A DNA stretch of 32,403 bases, from positions 1 through 32,403 of the forward strand of contig NZ_JACMYK010000080.1 in assembly GCF_020889785.1 (NCBI RefSeq), in the 5' to 3' direction. Shown here piece after piece: positions 14,747 through 22,738 of this stretch. The notes beneath the pieces were generated by a model, which did not search any database, was not told where the DNA came from, and saw nothing but the letters and a program-made list of their open reading frames with translations. The number at the start of each line of letters is the position of its first letter. Within the stretch, counting starts at the first letter, position 1. The translations under genes and the position numbers were made by a program. This DNA is from Bradyrhizobium acaciae. Its GTDB lineage: Bacteria; Pseudomonadota; Alphaproteobacteria; Rhizobiales; Xanthobacteraceae.

Positions 14747-15742
14747 GTGGCCGCCCTCTCCATTCTCGATCTCGTCCGCGTCACCGAAGAGACCGATGCG
14801 CGCGGCGCGCTCTACAACGCGCGCGACGTCGCCGTGCATGCCGAGGCGCTGGGCTATCGCCGCATCTGGGTGGCGGAGCACCACAACATGGCGGGCATCG
14901 CCAGCGCCGCGACGTCGGTCGTGATCGGGCATATCGCGGCGGGCACCAAGACCATCCGCGTCGGTGCCGGCGGCATCATGCTGCCGAACCACGCGCCCTA
15001 CGTGATCGCCGAGCAGTTCGGCACGCTGGCGCGGCTGTTTCCGGATCGGATCGACCTCGGCCTCGGCCGCGCGCCGGGCACCGATCAGCTCACCTTGCGC
15101 GCGTTGCGCCGCACGCCCGAATCCGCCGAGAATTTTCCGCAGGACGTGCTCGAGGTGCAGGCCTTCCTCGCCGCCGCCGGTCCGAACCAGCGCATCCAGG
15201 CGGTGCCGGCCGCGGGCACCGACGTGCCGCTGTGGATTCTCGGATCGAGCAATTTCGGCGCGATGCTGGCCGGCGAGCTCGGCCTGCCCTACGCCTTCGC
15301 CTCGCACTTCGCCCCCGAGCTCTTGAACCAGGCCCTGCAGATCTATCGCGCGCGCTTCAAGCCGTCGGAGCAGCTCGAACGTCCCTACACCATGGTCGGC
15401 GTCAACATCATCGCCGCCGACACCGACGACGAAGCGCGGCGGCTCGCGACCACGCAGCAGATGTCGTTCACCAACATCTTCCGCGGCGCGCGCGGGCTCA
15501 GCCAGCCGCCGATCGACGATATCGAAACCTACTGGTCGCCACAGGAGAAGGTCCAGGCGATGCGGATGCTGGAGCGCTCCATCATCGGCTCGCCCGCGAC
15601 CGTGCGCGCCGGCATCGATGCGTTGGTCGCCGAGACCGGCGCCGACGAGCTGATGATCGTATCCGACGTCTACGATCACCAGAAGCGGCTGCGCTCGTTC
15701 GAATTGATCGCGAAAGCCGGCGGGATCACGCCGCAATCGTAA
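14747..15742 (+). CDS. LLM-class flavin-dependent oxidoreductase (luciferase-like monooxygenase, group 1)
   Basis: 331 residues forming a single luciferase-like TIM-barrel domain. Family signatures include LSILDLVRVTE at the N-terminus, YRRIWVAEHHNM at about 38-49, IASAATSVVIGHIAAGT, and LPNHAPYVIAEQFGTL. Such enzymes use FMN or F420 to oxidise small substrates with oxygen; E. coli YhbW is a relative, and the substrate is unknown. The start is GTG 14747 with GGAG at 14738-14741. The gene converges on the protease gene at 15755 with only 12 bases between the stops. Confidence 0.92.
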   Translation: MAALSILDLVRVTEETDARGALYNARDVAVHAEALGYRRIWVAEHHNMAGIASAATSVVIGHIAAGTKTIRVGAGGIMLPNHAPYVIAEQFGTLARLFPDRIDLGLGRAPGTDQLTLRALRRTPESAENFPQDVLEVQAFLAAAGPNQRIQAVPAAGTDVPLWILGSSNFGAMLAGELGLPYAFASHFAPELLNQALQIYRARFKPSEQLERPYTMVGVNIIAADTDDEARRLATTQQMSFTNIFRGARGLSQPPIDDIETYWSPQEKVQAMRMLERSIIGSPATVRAGIDALVAETGADELMIVSDVYDHQKRLRSFELIAKAGGITPQS

Positions 15743-15754
15743 CCCGCAGCGAGA

Positions 15755-16951
15755 TCACTTCGGGAGACCGGCGGGCGTGTGCGACTGCGCGAGCTGGCCC
15801 AGCGTCACGTTCAACGAATTCGGCGCCTTGTCGCGCACCATCGATAGCTTGACCGAACTGCCCGGTGCCGCCGCGTGGACCTTCCTGGTCAGCTCGTTCG
15901 CGCTCTTGATCGGCTCGTCATTGACCGAGGTGATCGCGTCGCCGCGCCGCAACCCGGCCTTCGCTGCCGGGCCGCCGTTCTGAACGCCGACCACCACTGC
16001 GCCGCGCAGGCTGTTCGCGCCCAGGGTCTCGGCAATGTCGGGCGTGATCGATTGAACCTCGGCTCCGATCCATCCGCGGGTGACCGCGCCCTTCTCCTTC
16101 AGCTGCGGGATCACTGTCTTCACCGTATCGGCGGGGATCGCAAACGCGACACCGACCGAGCCGCCTCCGGGCGAAACGATCATGCTGTTGACACCGATTA
16201 CCTCGCCATGCGCGTTGAAGCTCGGTCCGCCGGAATCGCCGCGGTTGATCCGGGCATCGATCTGAACGAAGTCTTCCGAAGGCCCCGTCTCCAGGTCGCG
16301 CGCACGCGCCGAGACGATGCCCGCATTGACGGTGTTGCCGAGCCCGAATGAATTGCCTACCGCGAGCACCCAGTCGCCGGCGCGCGGCGGCTGATCCGCG
16401 AGTTTGACAAAGGCGAAGTCGCTCCGCCCATCGACCTTGAGCAGCGCCAGATCGCTGACCTGATCCTTGCCCAGGACTTTCGCCTTGTAGACCTTGTTGT
16501 CACTGGTGCGGATATCGGCGCTGTCGCTGCCGCCGAGCAGGTGATTGCTCGTCACCGCATAACCGTCCGCGGAGACGAAGAAGCCCGAACCGATCGAGGT
16601 CACCACGCCTGATTTCGGCATGTTGCCCGGATCGCGCCTGCCGGGGCCTGGAACAGTCAGCCCCGGTGCGTCCTGATCGGGCGATTCGTCCGGCGCAACG
16701 GACTGGCCGGGCGACTGACCAGGTGAATCGTCGTCATCCGCCCCGACCACCCTGGCGCTGACAGCAATCACCGCCGGCCCGACCTTCTCCGCAAGGTCGG
16801 CGAAGCCGCCGGGACCGGCATTGCCGCGATCCGCGGGCGAATTCACCTTCTGTGCGTGGGCGACGCCAGCGATCACCAGCAATGCTGACGCGAAGGCTGT
16901 GCCCGCAACCGATGTGCGAAGGCCGGCGAAAGCCGAGTGTCCGTGAATCAT
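15755..16951 (-). CDS. HtrA/DegP-like periplasmic serine protease with one PDZ domain
   Basis: 398 residues. The signal peptide is about 1-33 (cleavage after VAHA), followed by a Pro/Asp/Gly-rich linker (about 70-112), a trypsin-like protease domain and one C-terminal PDZ domain (about 290-390). The triad is H137 (VTSNHLL), D167 (SDLALLK) and S240 (RGDSGGP). It therefore belongs with DegP/DegQ/DegS-type envelope quality-control proteases. GDSGGP replaces the GNSGGP usual in HtrA, and SNHLL replaces NNHV. A single PDZ domain points to a DegS-like form, but the cleavable signal argues for a soluble periplasmic enzyme. No strong ribosome-binding site is seen. Confidence 0.92.
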   Translation of the reverse strand: MIHGHSAFAGLRTSVAGTAFASALLVIAGVAHAQKVNSPADRGNAGPGGFADLAEKVGPAVIAVSARVVGADDDDSPGQSPGQSVAPDESPDQDAPGLTVPGPGRRDPGNMPKSGVVTSIGSGFFVSADGYAVTSNHLLGGSDSADIRTSDNKVYKAKVLGKDQVSDLALLKVDGRSDFAFVKLADQPPRAGDWVLAVGNSFGLGNTVNAGIVSARARDLETGPSEDFVQIDARINRGDSGGPSFNAHGEVIGVNSMIVSPGGGSVGVAFAIPADTVKTVIPQLKEKGAVTRGWIGAEVQSITPDIAETLGANSLRGAVVVGVQNGGPAAKAGLRRGDAITSVNDEPIKSANELTRKVHAAAPGSSVKLSMVRDKAPNSLNVTLGQLAQSHTPAGLPK

Positions 16952-17206
16952 CTGCCGTGTCCATGTTTTGAATCAGCCGGTGCCGGCTGAGGCGCATGAT
17001 CGGTGCGCCGCTCCCTGCCGCACAGGGCTGCAACTCCGACCTGCACACGGCAACGGATAGAAGGGTGGACCGTTCCCGCGCGTTCGCATTGGGCAGGACA
17101 CGCGCCGGCCTTGCGCATTTTGCGCGACAAATCGGCGGATTTTCCCTTGCTTTGCCCGCATGCGCCCCTAGGGTGCGCCCCGTCATCACGGAGACGATCT
17201 CGACCA

Positions 17207-17557
17207 ATGGACGCGGCCATGAACTGCCCGAAATGCAATTCCGAGCATGCCTACCAGGACGGCGCCCTCTGGGTCTGCCCGGAATGCGCCCATGAATGGA
17301 GTGCGGAGTCGGCCACCGCTGCCGATGCCGCGCAGGACGCGGGCGTGCGTGATGCGCATGGCAACCCGCTGACGGACGGCGACAGCGTCATCGTGATCAA
17401 GGACCTCAAGGTCAAGGGCTCGTCATCGGTCGTCAAGGGCGGCACCAAGGTCAGGAACATCCGCCTCACCGAAGGTAGCGACGGCCACAACATCGCCTGC
17501 AAGATCGACGGCATCGGCGCCATGAACCTGAAGTCGGAGTTCGTGAAGAAGGCGTAG
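17207..17557 (+). CDS. yjdM: YjdM (PhnA-family) zinc-ribbon protein
   Basis: 116 residues. An N-terminal zinc ribbon has C7, C10, C24 and C27 (NCPKCNSEH and WVCPECAHEW). The C-terminal domain matches the YjdM/PhnA core, with GDSVIVIKDLKVKGSS and KGGTKVRNIRL. Once linked to phosphonate use, the family has no established reaction. The frame is open upstream to 17003, but the first 68 residues are not family-like. ATG 17207 is nearest to GGAG at 17190-17193, a long spacing; ATG 17219 is an alternative. It is monocistronic. Confidence 0.9.
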   Translation: MDAAMNCPKCNSEHAYQDGALWVCPECAHEWSAESATAADAAQDAGVRDAHGNPLTDGDSVIVIKDLKVKGSSSVVKGGTKVRNIRLTEGSDGHNIACKIDGIGAMNLKSEFVKKA

Positions 17558-17589
17558 CGATCCGAGCGCGGACCCGCTGGCTAGCACGC

Positions 17590-18873
17590 TCACACCCGGC
17601 TCAACGCCTGCGCGATGTCGGCGACCAAATCGGACGGATGCTCGATGCCGATCGAGAGCCGGATCGTCGTATCGAGCACGCCGATCTTCTTCCTGATCTC
17701 GGCGGGCACGCCGGAATGCGTCATCGTCGCCGGCAGGCTCGCGAGCGATTCGGTGCCGCCCAGGCTCACCGCGAGCTTGAAGATTTGCAGTGAGTTGAGG
17801 AATTTCTCCGCGGCCTCCTGCCCGCCGACGATGTCGAACGAGAAGGTCGAGCCGGCGCCGCTGCTCTGGCTTGCGAACACGCGCCCCGCCGGCGATGCCG
17901 CGTCGTGATGGCCGAGATAATGCACCTGCGCCACCTTGGGATGGTCGCGCAGGTAGTCGGCGACGATCCGCGCATTGCGGTCGGCCTTTTCCATGCGCAG
18001 GCTGAGCGTTTCCAGCGAACGGCTGATCATCCAGCAGGAATGCGGATCGAGCTGGGTGCCGATCGCGCCGCGCAGCGCCTTGACGTCCTTCATCAGCTTC
18101 TTCGAGCCGAGTGCCGCGCCCGCGATCAGGTCGGAATGACCGCCGACATATTTGGTCAGCGAGTACAGCGACAGATCGGCGCCGTGCTCGATCGGGCGTT
18201 GAAACACCGGCCCGAGCAGCGTGTTGTCACAGGCGATGATCGGGGTGAAGCCCTGCACCTTGCCGATCATGTCGGCGATGCGTCTTGTCAGCGCGATATC
18301 GACCAGGCCGTTGGTCGGATTGGCCGGCGTCTCGATGAAGATCATCGCGACGCGGCCCTTCTGCATCGCCTCGTCGGCGGCGGCCTTGACGACGCGCTCG
18401 TCGAGGCCGTCGGCAAAGCCCACCGCCTGAATCGAAAACGCCGCCAGCGTCCTGGTGAACAGCGTCTCCGTCCCGCCGTAGAGCGGCTGCGAATGCAGGA
18501 TCACGTCGCCGGGCCGCGCGAACGCGAACACCGTGGTCGAGATCGCCGACATGCCGGACGAGAACAGCGCGCAGCTCTCGGTGCGCTCATAGATCGCAAG
18601 CCGGTCCTCGACGATCTCGCTGTTCGGATGATTGAAGCGCGAATAGACCAACCCCGCCCCCATGCCTTCCGGAGGCTCGCGGCGGCCCGCGACGAAATCG
18701 AAAAAGTCCTTGCCGTCCTCGGCGGTGCGGAACACGAAGGTCGAGGTCAGGAACACCGGCGGCTTGACCGCGCCCTCCGACAGCTGCGGATCGTAGCCGT
18801 AGTTCAGCATCTGGGTTTCCGGATGCAGCAGATGGTTGCCGATGTGGGTCTTGGATGGAAACGGTTTTGTCAT
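17590..18873 (-). CDS. Cys/Met-metabolism PLP-dependent enzyme (cystathionine gamma-synthase family)
   Basis: 427 residues, a full-length fold-type I PLP enzyme. Evidence is the PLP lysine in YSLTKYVGGHSD, the substrate-loop motif YSRFNHPNSEIVEDRLA, the cofactor region LFSSGMSAIST, IETPANPTNG and a C-terminal LGGTESLASLPA. The family includes cystathionine gamma-synthase, O-acetyl/O-succinylhomoserine sulfhydrylase and methionine gamma-lyase; sequence reading alone does not decide among them. ATG 18873 has GGAG at correct spacing, while the upstream extension to 19032 is not family-like. No sulfur-assimilation gene lies next to it. Confidence 0.93.
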   Translation of the reverse strand: MTKPFPSKTHIGNHLLHPETQMLNYGYDPQLSEGAVKPPVFLTSTFVFRTAEDGKDFFDFVAGRREPPEGMGAGLVYSRFNHPNSEIVEDRLAIYERTESCALFSSGMSAISTTVFAFARPGDVILHSQPLYGGTETLFTRTLAAFSIQAVGFADGLDERVVKAAADEAMQKGRVAMIFIETPANPTNGLVDIALTRRIADMIGKVQGFTPIIACDNTLLGPVFQRPIEHGADLSLYSLTKYVGGHSDLIAGAALGSKKLMKDVKALRGAIGTQLDPHSCWMISRSLETLSLRMEKADRNARIVADYLRDHPKVAQVHYLGHHDAASPAGRVFASQSSGAGSTFSFDIVGGQEAAEKFLNSLQIFKLAVSLGGTESLASLPATMTHSGVPAEIRKKIGVLDTTIRLSIGIEHPSDLVADIAQALSRV

Positions 18874-19057
18874 GGCCGGTCTCCTTTCGCAGGCCCGCCG
18901 CGTTGGCGGCGATTCCCGGAATGATGAAACCGAGCATACCCCAGCTTTGTGCCATTCTGCCAAAGCACGGCATCGGGCAGTTCTGGATAATTTACGGCCG
19001 GCGTGCGCCCTGCGCCGCCGGCCGTACATCAAATCTCACGCGGCGGTGAAGACGCAG

Positions 19058-19318
19058 CTACCAGCCGCGATCCACATTGCGCACCTCACCGGTTCGCGCG
19101 TCGACATCGACCTGCATCCAGCGGCCGAGCCGGTCACGTCCCTCGACCTCCCACTCGTCACCGAGGAACTGGGTGTTGGACACCGTCACGATGCCGAGAT
19201 TGGTTGCGACGTCGAGGGCTGCCTCCATCGAGATCTGGTTGCCGGAATCATAGGCCATCGCAGGCGTCGCAGCGCCAATGGCCAGGGCCGCGATGGCGGG
19301 AATAATGAAGCTTCGCAT
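19058..19318 (-). CDS. Small exported PepSY-domain protein
   Basis: 86 residues: a signal peptide (1-22, cleavage after PAMA) followed by one PepSY-like domain, with ISMEAALDVATNLG, WEVEGRDRLGRWMQVDVDA and TGEVRNVDRG. PepSY proteins act in the periplasm or outside the cell and are proposed to inhibit proteases or sense envelope conditions. GAGGAG lies seven bases before ATG 19318. It sits between the PLP enzyme and the glucokinase-like gene on the same strand, with 71 bases to the latter, so it may share its transcript. Confidence 0.85.
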   Translation of the reverse strand: MRSFIIPAIAALAIGAATPAMAYDSGNQISMEAALDVATNLGIVTVSNTQFLGDEWEVEGRDRLGRWMQVDVDARTGEVRNVDRGW

Positions 19319-19389
19319 CGGTCACTCCTCATGGAACGGATGTTATGCCGGATGAAACGAGCGGCGCAGGCGATCAGTTCCAGGAACAG

Positions 19390-20193
19390 CTACGACGGAA
19401 CAGCACGAAACTTCGGCAGTCGCGGCAATTTGGTGGCAGTTGCGATTTCATGACGCGCGCTCGCGTGACGCGATCCTTTCTTCCACATCCGGAAGCCGCC
19501 CTCGAACGCGTTGGCGTTGTCGCCGAACCGCACGTTTGGTGGCGGATTATCGACCTTGTCGGCGTTGCCGCCGCCGAGCACGACGTAGTCGGGCTCAAGC
19601 GCGGCAGACAGCCGCGCGATGACGTCGTCGACGCCCTTGCGCCATTTCTTCAGGCCGCGGCGCTCGAGGCCCGCGGCGCCGACATAGTCCTCGAAGGTCT
19701 CACCGCTGCGGTATGGCAAATGGCCGAGCTCCATCGGTTCGAAGACGCCCTCCACGATCATCGCGGAGCCGAGCCCGGTGCCAAGGCCGAGAAACAGCAT
19801 CCGCCCGCCCTGATAGCTGCCGATCGCCTGCATCAACGCATCGTTGACGACCTTGACCGGCCGGCCGAACGCGCTGTGAAAATCGAAGCCGGCCCAGCCG
19901 CGGCCAAGGTTATGCGGCTCCGTCAGCGGACGGTTGTGAACGACAGGTCCGGGATAGCCGATCGAGATCACATCATAGGACCAGTCCCTGGTCAGCGCGT
20001 TGACCTGTCGCACCATCTCGGTCGCGGACAGACCTGGACCAGACTCGAATTCGCGCTTGATGCGGTCCTTGTCGGTCATGACCTTCACATGCGTGCCGCC
20101 GATGTCGATAGCAAGCACGATCCGGCGCGACGCAGGTCTTGCAGCTTTCCTGGTTGTTGTCCTGGCTGCTGTCCCGCTGGTTTTCCTGGCCAT
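19390..20193 (-). CDS. ppgK: ROK-family kinase, polyphosphate glucokinase-like
   Basis: 267 residues. An Arg/Lys/Thr-rich tail (1-24) precedes the sugar-kinase fold: phosphate-1 motif DIGGTHVKV (from D30), catalytic base D118 in VVNDALMQAIG, and phosphate-2 motif GLGTGLGSA (136-144). ELGHLPYRSGE, DYVGAAGLERRGLKKW and GGGNA match polyphosphate glucokinases rather than ROK repressors: there is no helix-turn-helix and no ROK zinc-cysteine motif. Expected reaction: glucose to glucose-6-phosphate with polyphosphate and/or ATP. ATG 20193 follows a GGAGAG. The longer frame to 20319 is rejected because its first codons translate an interspersed repeat (20252-20332). Confidence 0.88.
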   Translation of the reverse strand: MARKTSGTAARTTTRKAARPASRRIVLAIDIGGTHVKVMTDKDRIKREFESGPGLSATEMVRQVNALTRDWSYDVISIGYPGPVVHNRPLTEPHNLGRGWAGFDFHSAFGRPVKVVNDALMQAIGSYQGGRMLFLGLGTGLGSAMIVEGVFEPMELGHLPYRSGETFEDYVGAAGLERRGLKKWRKGVDDVIARLSAALEPDYVVLGGGNADKVDNPPPNVRFGDNANAFEGGFRMWKKGSRHASARHEIATATKLPRLPKFRAVPS

Positions 20194-20251
20194 CGATCCG
20201 CTCTCTCCTGCGCATCGAGTGGAGCAGAGAAACGCATCGCGCGCCACAGCC

Positions 20252-20332
20252 CGTTCTGCATCCGACTCCATTTTGTTCACGAAGAACGAATCGGAGTCGA
20301 GAAAATCAGCGCAGCTCAAGCCTTAACAAGGC
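20252..20332. repeat. 81-bp interspersed repeat R, solo copy R1
   Basis: This copy shares the core ATCCGACTCCATTTTGTTC and GAACGAATCGGA with two others at 20471 and 22510. The two cores are imperfect reverse complements, so the element folds into a hairpin. It lies directly upstream of the glucokinase-like gene and lacks the GTAGGG-type half carried by the other two copies. Confidence 0.85.
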
Positions 20333-20470
20333 GTGCACATCGACCGCACCGAAACGGCCGATGTTGTACCGAGATGGGATTATTGCTCTCGGCGCGGAAT
20401 ATCGCGCGGTACTTCACGCGCACTGCGTTCAGTTACGTCATTGATCGAGCGATCAGCTGCACCACAGCCA
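20333..20470. other. Gene-free spacer between two repeat copies
   Basis: 138 bases with no credible coding frame and no clear regulatory site. A promoter for the glucokinase-like gene could lie here or within copy R1. Confidence 0.5.
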
Positions 20471-20696
20471 CGTTCCCGATCCGACTCCAGTTTGTTCGCG
20501 GGGAACGAATCGGAATCGAAAAATCCGCGCGAAGCGATTCTTTACAACACGTTCCATCGCTTTGGTGGCGACGTACTTTGTAGGCGGATCAGCGCAAGCA
20601 TGATCCGCCAACTCTCCGCGACGTTTCCGCGACGTAGTCACACGGCGCGTGTCATCGTCCGCGCTTTGCGCGGACAGGTTGATTACCCCGCCCTGC
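20471..20696. repeat. Composite repeat copy 1 (R2 + GTAGGG-type element E)
   Basis: The R unit (20471-20551) is followed after about 28 bases by a GTAGGG-type two-hairpin element (20580-20696). The same order and spacing occur at 22510-22738. The right part overlaps the last codons of the LysR gene (stop at 20652-20654). Confidence 0.8.
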
Positions 20697-21590
20697 GCGC
20701 GAGGCAAGCCGCCAGCCCTGGAGGTGAAGCCAAAGCGCTTCTGCGACCGGTCCGTGCGAATGTCCGCGATGGCGGATTGCCGACAGATTCTCCTCGCGGC
20801 CCGGAAAATTCGGTCCGGCAATGCTGATCAGCCGGCCGTCCCGGAGTTCATCCGCAATCAGCCACGACGGCAGATGGCCCCAGGCGAGCCGATGCAGGAT
20901 CAGCTCCTTCTTCATCACCTGGTCCGGCACGGTACATTGATGGGCCCCCTCGATCAGGAAGAAGCTTTCCGGCGACGATTGCCGCGCCGTGTCGCGGATC
21001 ACGCATTGCGTGAACGGGCGCATCTGCTCCGGCGTGACTTTCTTCGTCCGTACAAACGGCAGAAACCCGGGAGCGACAACCGGCACCATCACCGCGGTTG
21101 AGAGCTTGATCTGCTCGACGCGCGGATCCGACGGGTCCGCGCGATGAAACACCAGGTCGGCGTCTCCCTCGGTCAAGCGCTCGAGCGGTCCCCCAACAGC
21201 CTCATATTCCAGATGCAGGCGTGTCCTGGGATATTTGGCAAAGAACCCCGAGAGCATTTGCAAAACCGGCGGCCGCGGGCACAGGTCGCCGATGACGACA
21301 CGCAGGACGACCTCCTCTCCGCTGGCCAGCTGATCGGCATAGGTTTGCAAGAGATCGAACTCGCGCAGCGTCACCTGCGCCCGTGCGTGAAAAGTCCACC
21401 CCGCGTCCGTCAGCTCAACGCGATACCCGCTGCGATCGAACAGCGTGAGGCCGAGCTGCTGCTCGAGCCGGGCAACCGCAGCGAACACCGACGGATGCGA
21501 CCGGTTCAGAGCAGTGCCGGCGGCCTGAAAGCTTCGCTTCGTCGCGACCGCGTCGAAGCAGCGCAGATCGTGGAGCTTGATATGATCCAT
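20652..21590 (-). CDS. LysR-family transcriptional regulator
   Basis: 312 residues. The N-terminal winged helix-turn-helix spans about 1-62 (LRCFDAVATKRSFQAAGTAL, then SHPSVFAAVARLEQQLG), followed by a LysR substrate-binding domain (about 92-295). It is divergent from the PcaD-like hydrolase gene at 21706, the usual LysR layout, and so probably controls that gene and itself through 21591-21705. The start ATG 21590 has no clear ribosome-binding site. The final residues (about GNQPVRAKRGR) and stop are encoded by an interspersed repeat, so the native C-terminus was probably replaced. The inducer is unknown. Confidence 0.92.
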   Translation of the reverse strand: MDHIKLHDLRCFDAVATKRSFQAAGTALNRSHPSVFAAVARLEQQLGLTLFDRSGYRVELTDAGWTFHARAQVTLREFDLLQTYADQLASGEEVVLRVVIGDLCPRPPVLQMLSGFFAKYPRTRLHLEYEAVGGPLERLTEGDADLVFHRADPSDPRVEQIKLSTAVMVPVVAPGFLPFVRTKKVTPEQMRPFTQCVIRDTARQSSPESFFLIEGAHQCTVPDQVMKKELILHRLAWGHLPSWLIADELRDGRLISIAGPNFPGREENLSAIRHRGHSHGPVAEALWLHLQGWRLASRAGRGNQPVRAKRGR

Positions 21591-21705
21591 TGTTCATAGA
21601 ACCTACAGAGACTGATTGATCTTAGTAATTTCTCTTCCGGAGGGCGAGTCCTAGCCTGGCGCAATGCGAAGCCGGCGGCTTCCACCAGCAGAAGGGATTG
21701 ACGAG
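21591..21705. promoter_or_regulatory. Divergent control region of the LysR / hydrolase pair
   Basis: It contains the short palindrome GTTC-ATA-GAAC (21592-21602) next to the LysR start, and an AT-rich patch GATTGATCTTAGTAATTT (about 21614-21631) that could hold promoter elements or a T-N11-A LysR site. No single site is convincing. Confidence 0.4.
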
Positions 21706-22506
21706 ATGAGCGGCGATCAGCACTTCACGACCGGGGACAGCTGCCGGATTAGGTACCGTTTCGACGGCCCCGATGACCGGCCGGTGCTTGTGCTCTCGAA
21801 CTCGATCGCCACCAATTTGCACATGTGGGACCGTTCGGTGCCTGCGCTGAGTCGCTCCTTTCGCCTGCTCAGGTACGACACCCGTGGTCACGGCGGTTCA
21901 GACGCCCCCGTGGGCGCCTATTCGCTGGATCGGCTGGGGCGCGATGTGGTCGAGCTGCTCAATATCCTCAACATCGATCGGGCGCACTTTCTCGGCCTGT
22001 CGCTCGGCGGGTTCGTCGGGCAGTGGCTAGGCATCTTCGCGCCCGAGCGCATCGATCGCCTGATCCTCTCGAACACCTCGTCGTATCTTGCGTCCGAGCT
22101 GCCGTTCGACGACCAGATCCGCGCCGTCCTGGCAGCGAGGGACATGGACGCAATCGCAGACGGCTTCATGCGCAACTGGTTTCCCGCGACGATGCTGGCG
22201 GCGCCGAACGAAATTGTCGACGAATTCCGCACCATGGTGCTCACCACCCCGCCGCGCGGCCTCGCCGGATGTTACGCCGCGCTGCGCGATGTCGATCTTC
22301 GCCGCGCCATCTCGCTGATTGCGGCACCGACGCTCGTCATCGGCGGCGAGAGCGACACCGTCACGCGGGCCAGTCACAGCGAGGCGATCGCCGCAGCAAT
22401 CGCCAATGCAAAACTCGCCCTGCTGCCCGGCGTTCACATCCTCAATGTCGAGCAGATGGATCGATTCAACGAGGAAGTCGCGAGCTTCCTGCATGCCGCG
22501 CCCTGA
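21706..22506 (+). CDS. Alpha/beta hydrolase, 3-oxoadipate enol-lactonase (PcaD)-like
   Basis: 266 residues with an alpha/beta-hydrolase fold: oxyanion region VLSNSIATNLHMWD, RYDTRGHGGSDAP, nucleophile elbow GLSLGG, acid in IGGESDTVT and histidine in PGVHILNVEQ. SNSIATNLHMWD and the histidine context are close to PcaD, which hydrolyses 3-oxoadipate enol-lactone in the protocatechuate branch of the beta-ketoadipate pathway. No other pca gene is in the window, so this may be an orphan paralogue with another ester or lactone substrate. ATG 21706 has GAAGGG at 21691-21696; ATG 21664 lacks one. Divergent LysR partner at 20652-21590. Confidence 0.87.
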   Translation: MSGDQHFTTGDSCRIRYRFDGPDDRPVLVLSNSIATNLHMWDRSVPALSRSFRLLRYDTRGHGGSDAPVGAYSLDRLGRDVVELLNILNIDRAHFLGLSLGGFVGQWLGIFAPERIDRLILSNTSSYLASELPFDDQIRAVLAARDMDAIADGFMRNWFPATMLAAPNEIVDEFRTMVLTTPPRGLAGCYAALRDVDLRRAISLIAAPTLVIGGESDTVTRASHSEAIAAAIANAKLALLPGVHILNVEQMDRFNEEVASFLHAAP

Positions 22507-22509
22507 TTA

Positions 22510-22738
22510 TGTTCCCCATCCGACTCCATTTTGTTCGCAAAGAACGAATCGGAATCGGAAAAATCGGCACGCAGCGAATCTTAACAACACGTTTGCGACC
22601 TCGATGCGGGTGCACCTTGTAGGGCGGATTGGCGCAAGCGTAATCCGCCATCGTCCGCAACACGTGAGCGGCGGGTTACGCTTAGCCTGTCATCGGGCCG
22701 CCCTTCGGGCGGACCCGTTGGCTAACTAACCCGCCTAC
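22510..22738. repeat. Composite repeat copy 2 (R3 + GTAGGG-type element D)
   Basis: The R unit (22510-22591) starts four bases after the hydrolase stop. After a spacer comes a GTAGGG-type element (22619-22738) whose right half contains the hairpin GCCGCCC-TTC-GGGCGG. Copy 1 at 20471-20696 is in the same orientation, about 2 kb away. The right end encodes the last 18 residues and stop of the PaiB-like gene. Confidence 0.85.

Noticed and set aside
14441..15736. 431-codon minus-strand frame opposite the luciferase-like gene
   Set aside because: Shadow of the plus-strand oxidoreductase, which has clear family motifs, a start codon and a ribosome-binding site.
20194..20319. N-terminal extension of the glucokinase-like protein
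   Set aside because: The extra codons translate interspersed repeat R1, while ATG 20193 has a good ribosome-binding site and gives a family-like length.
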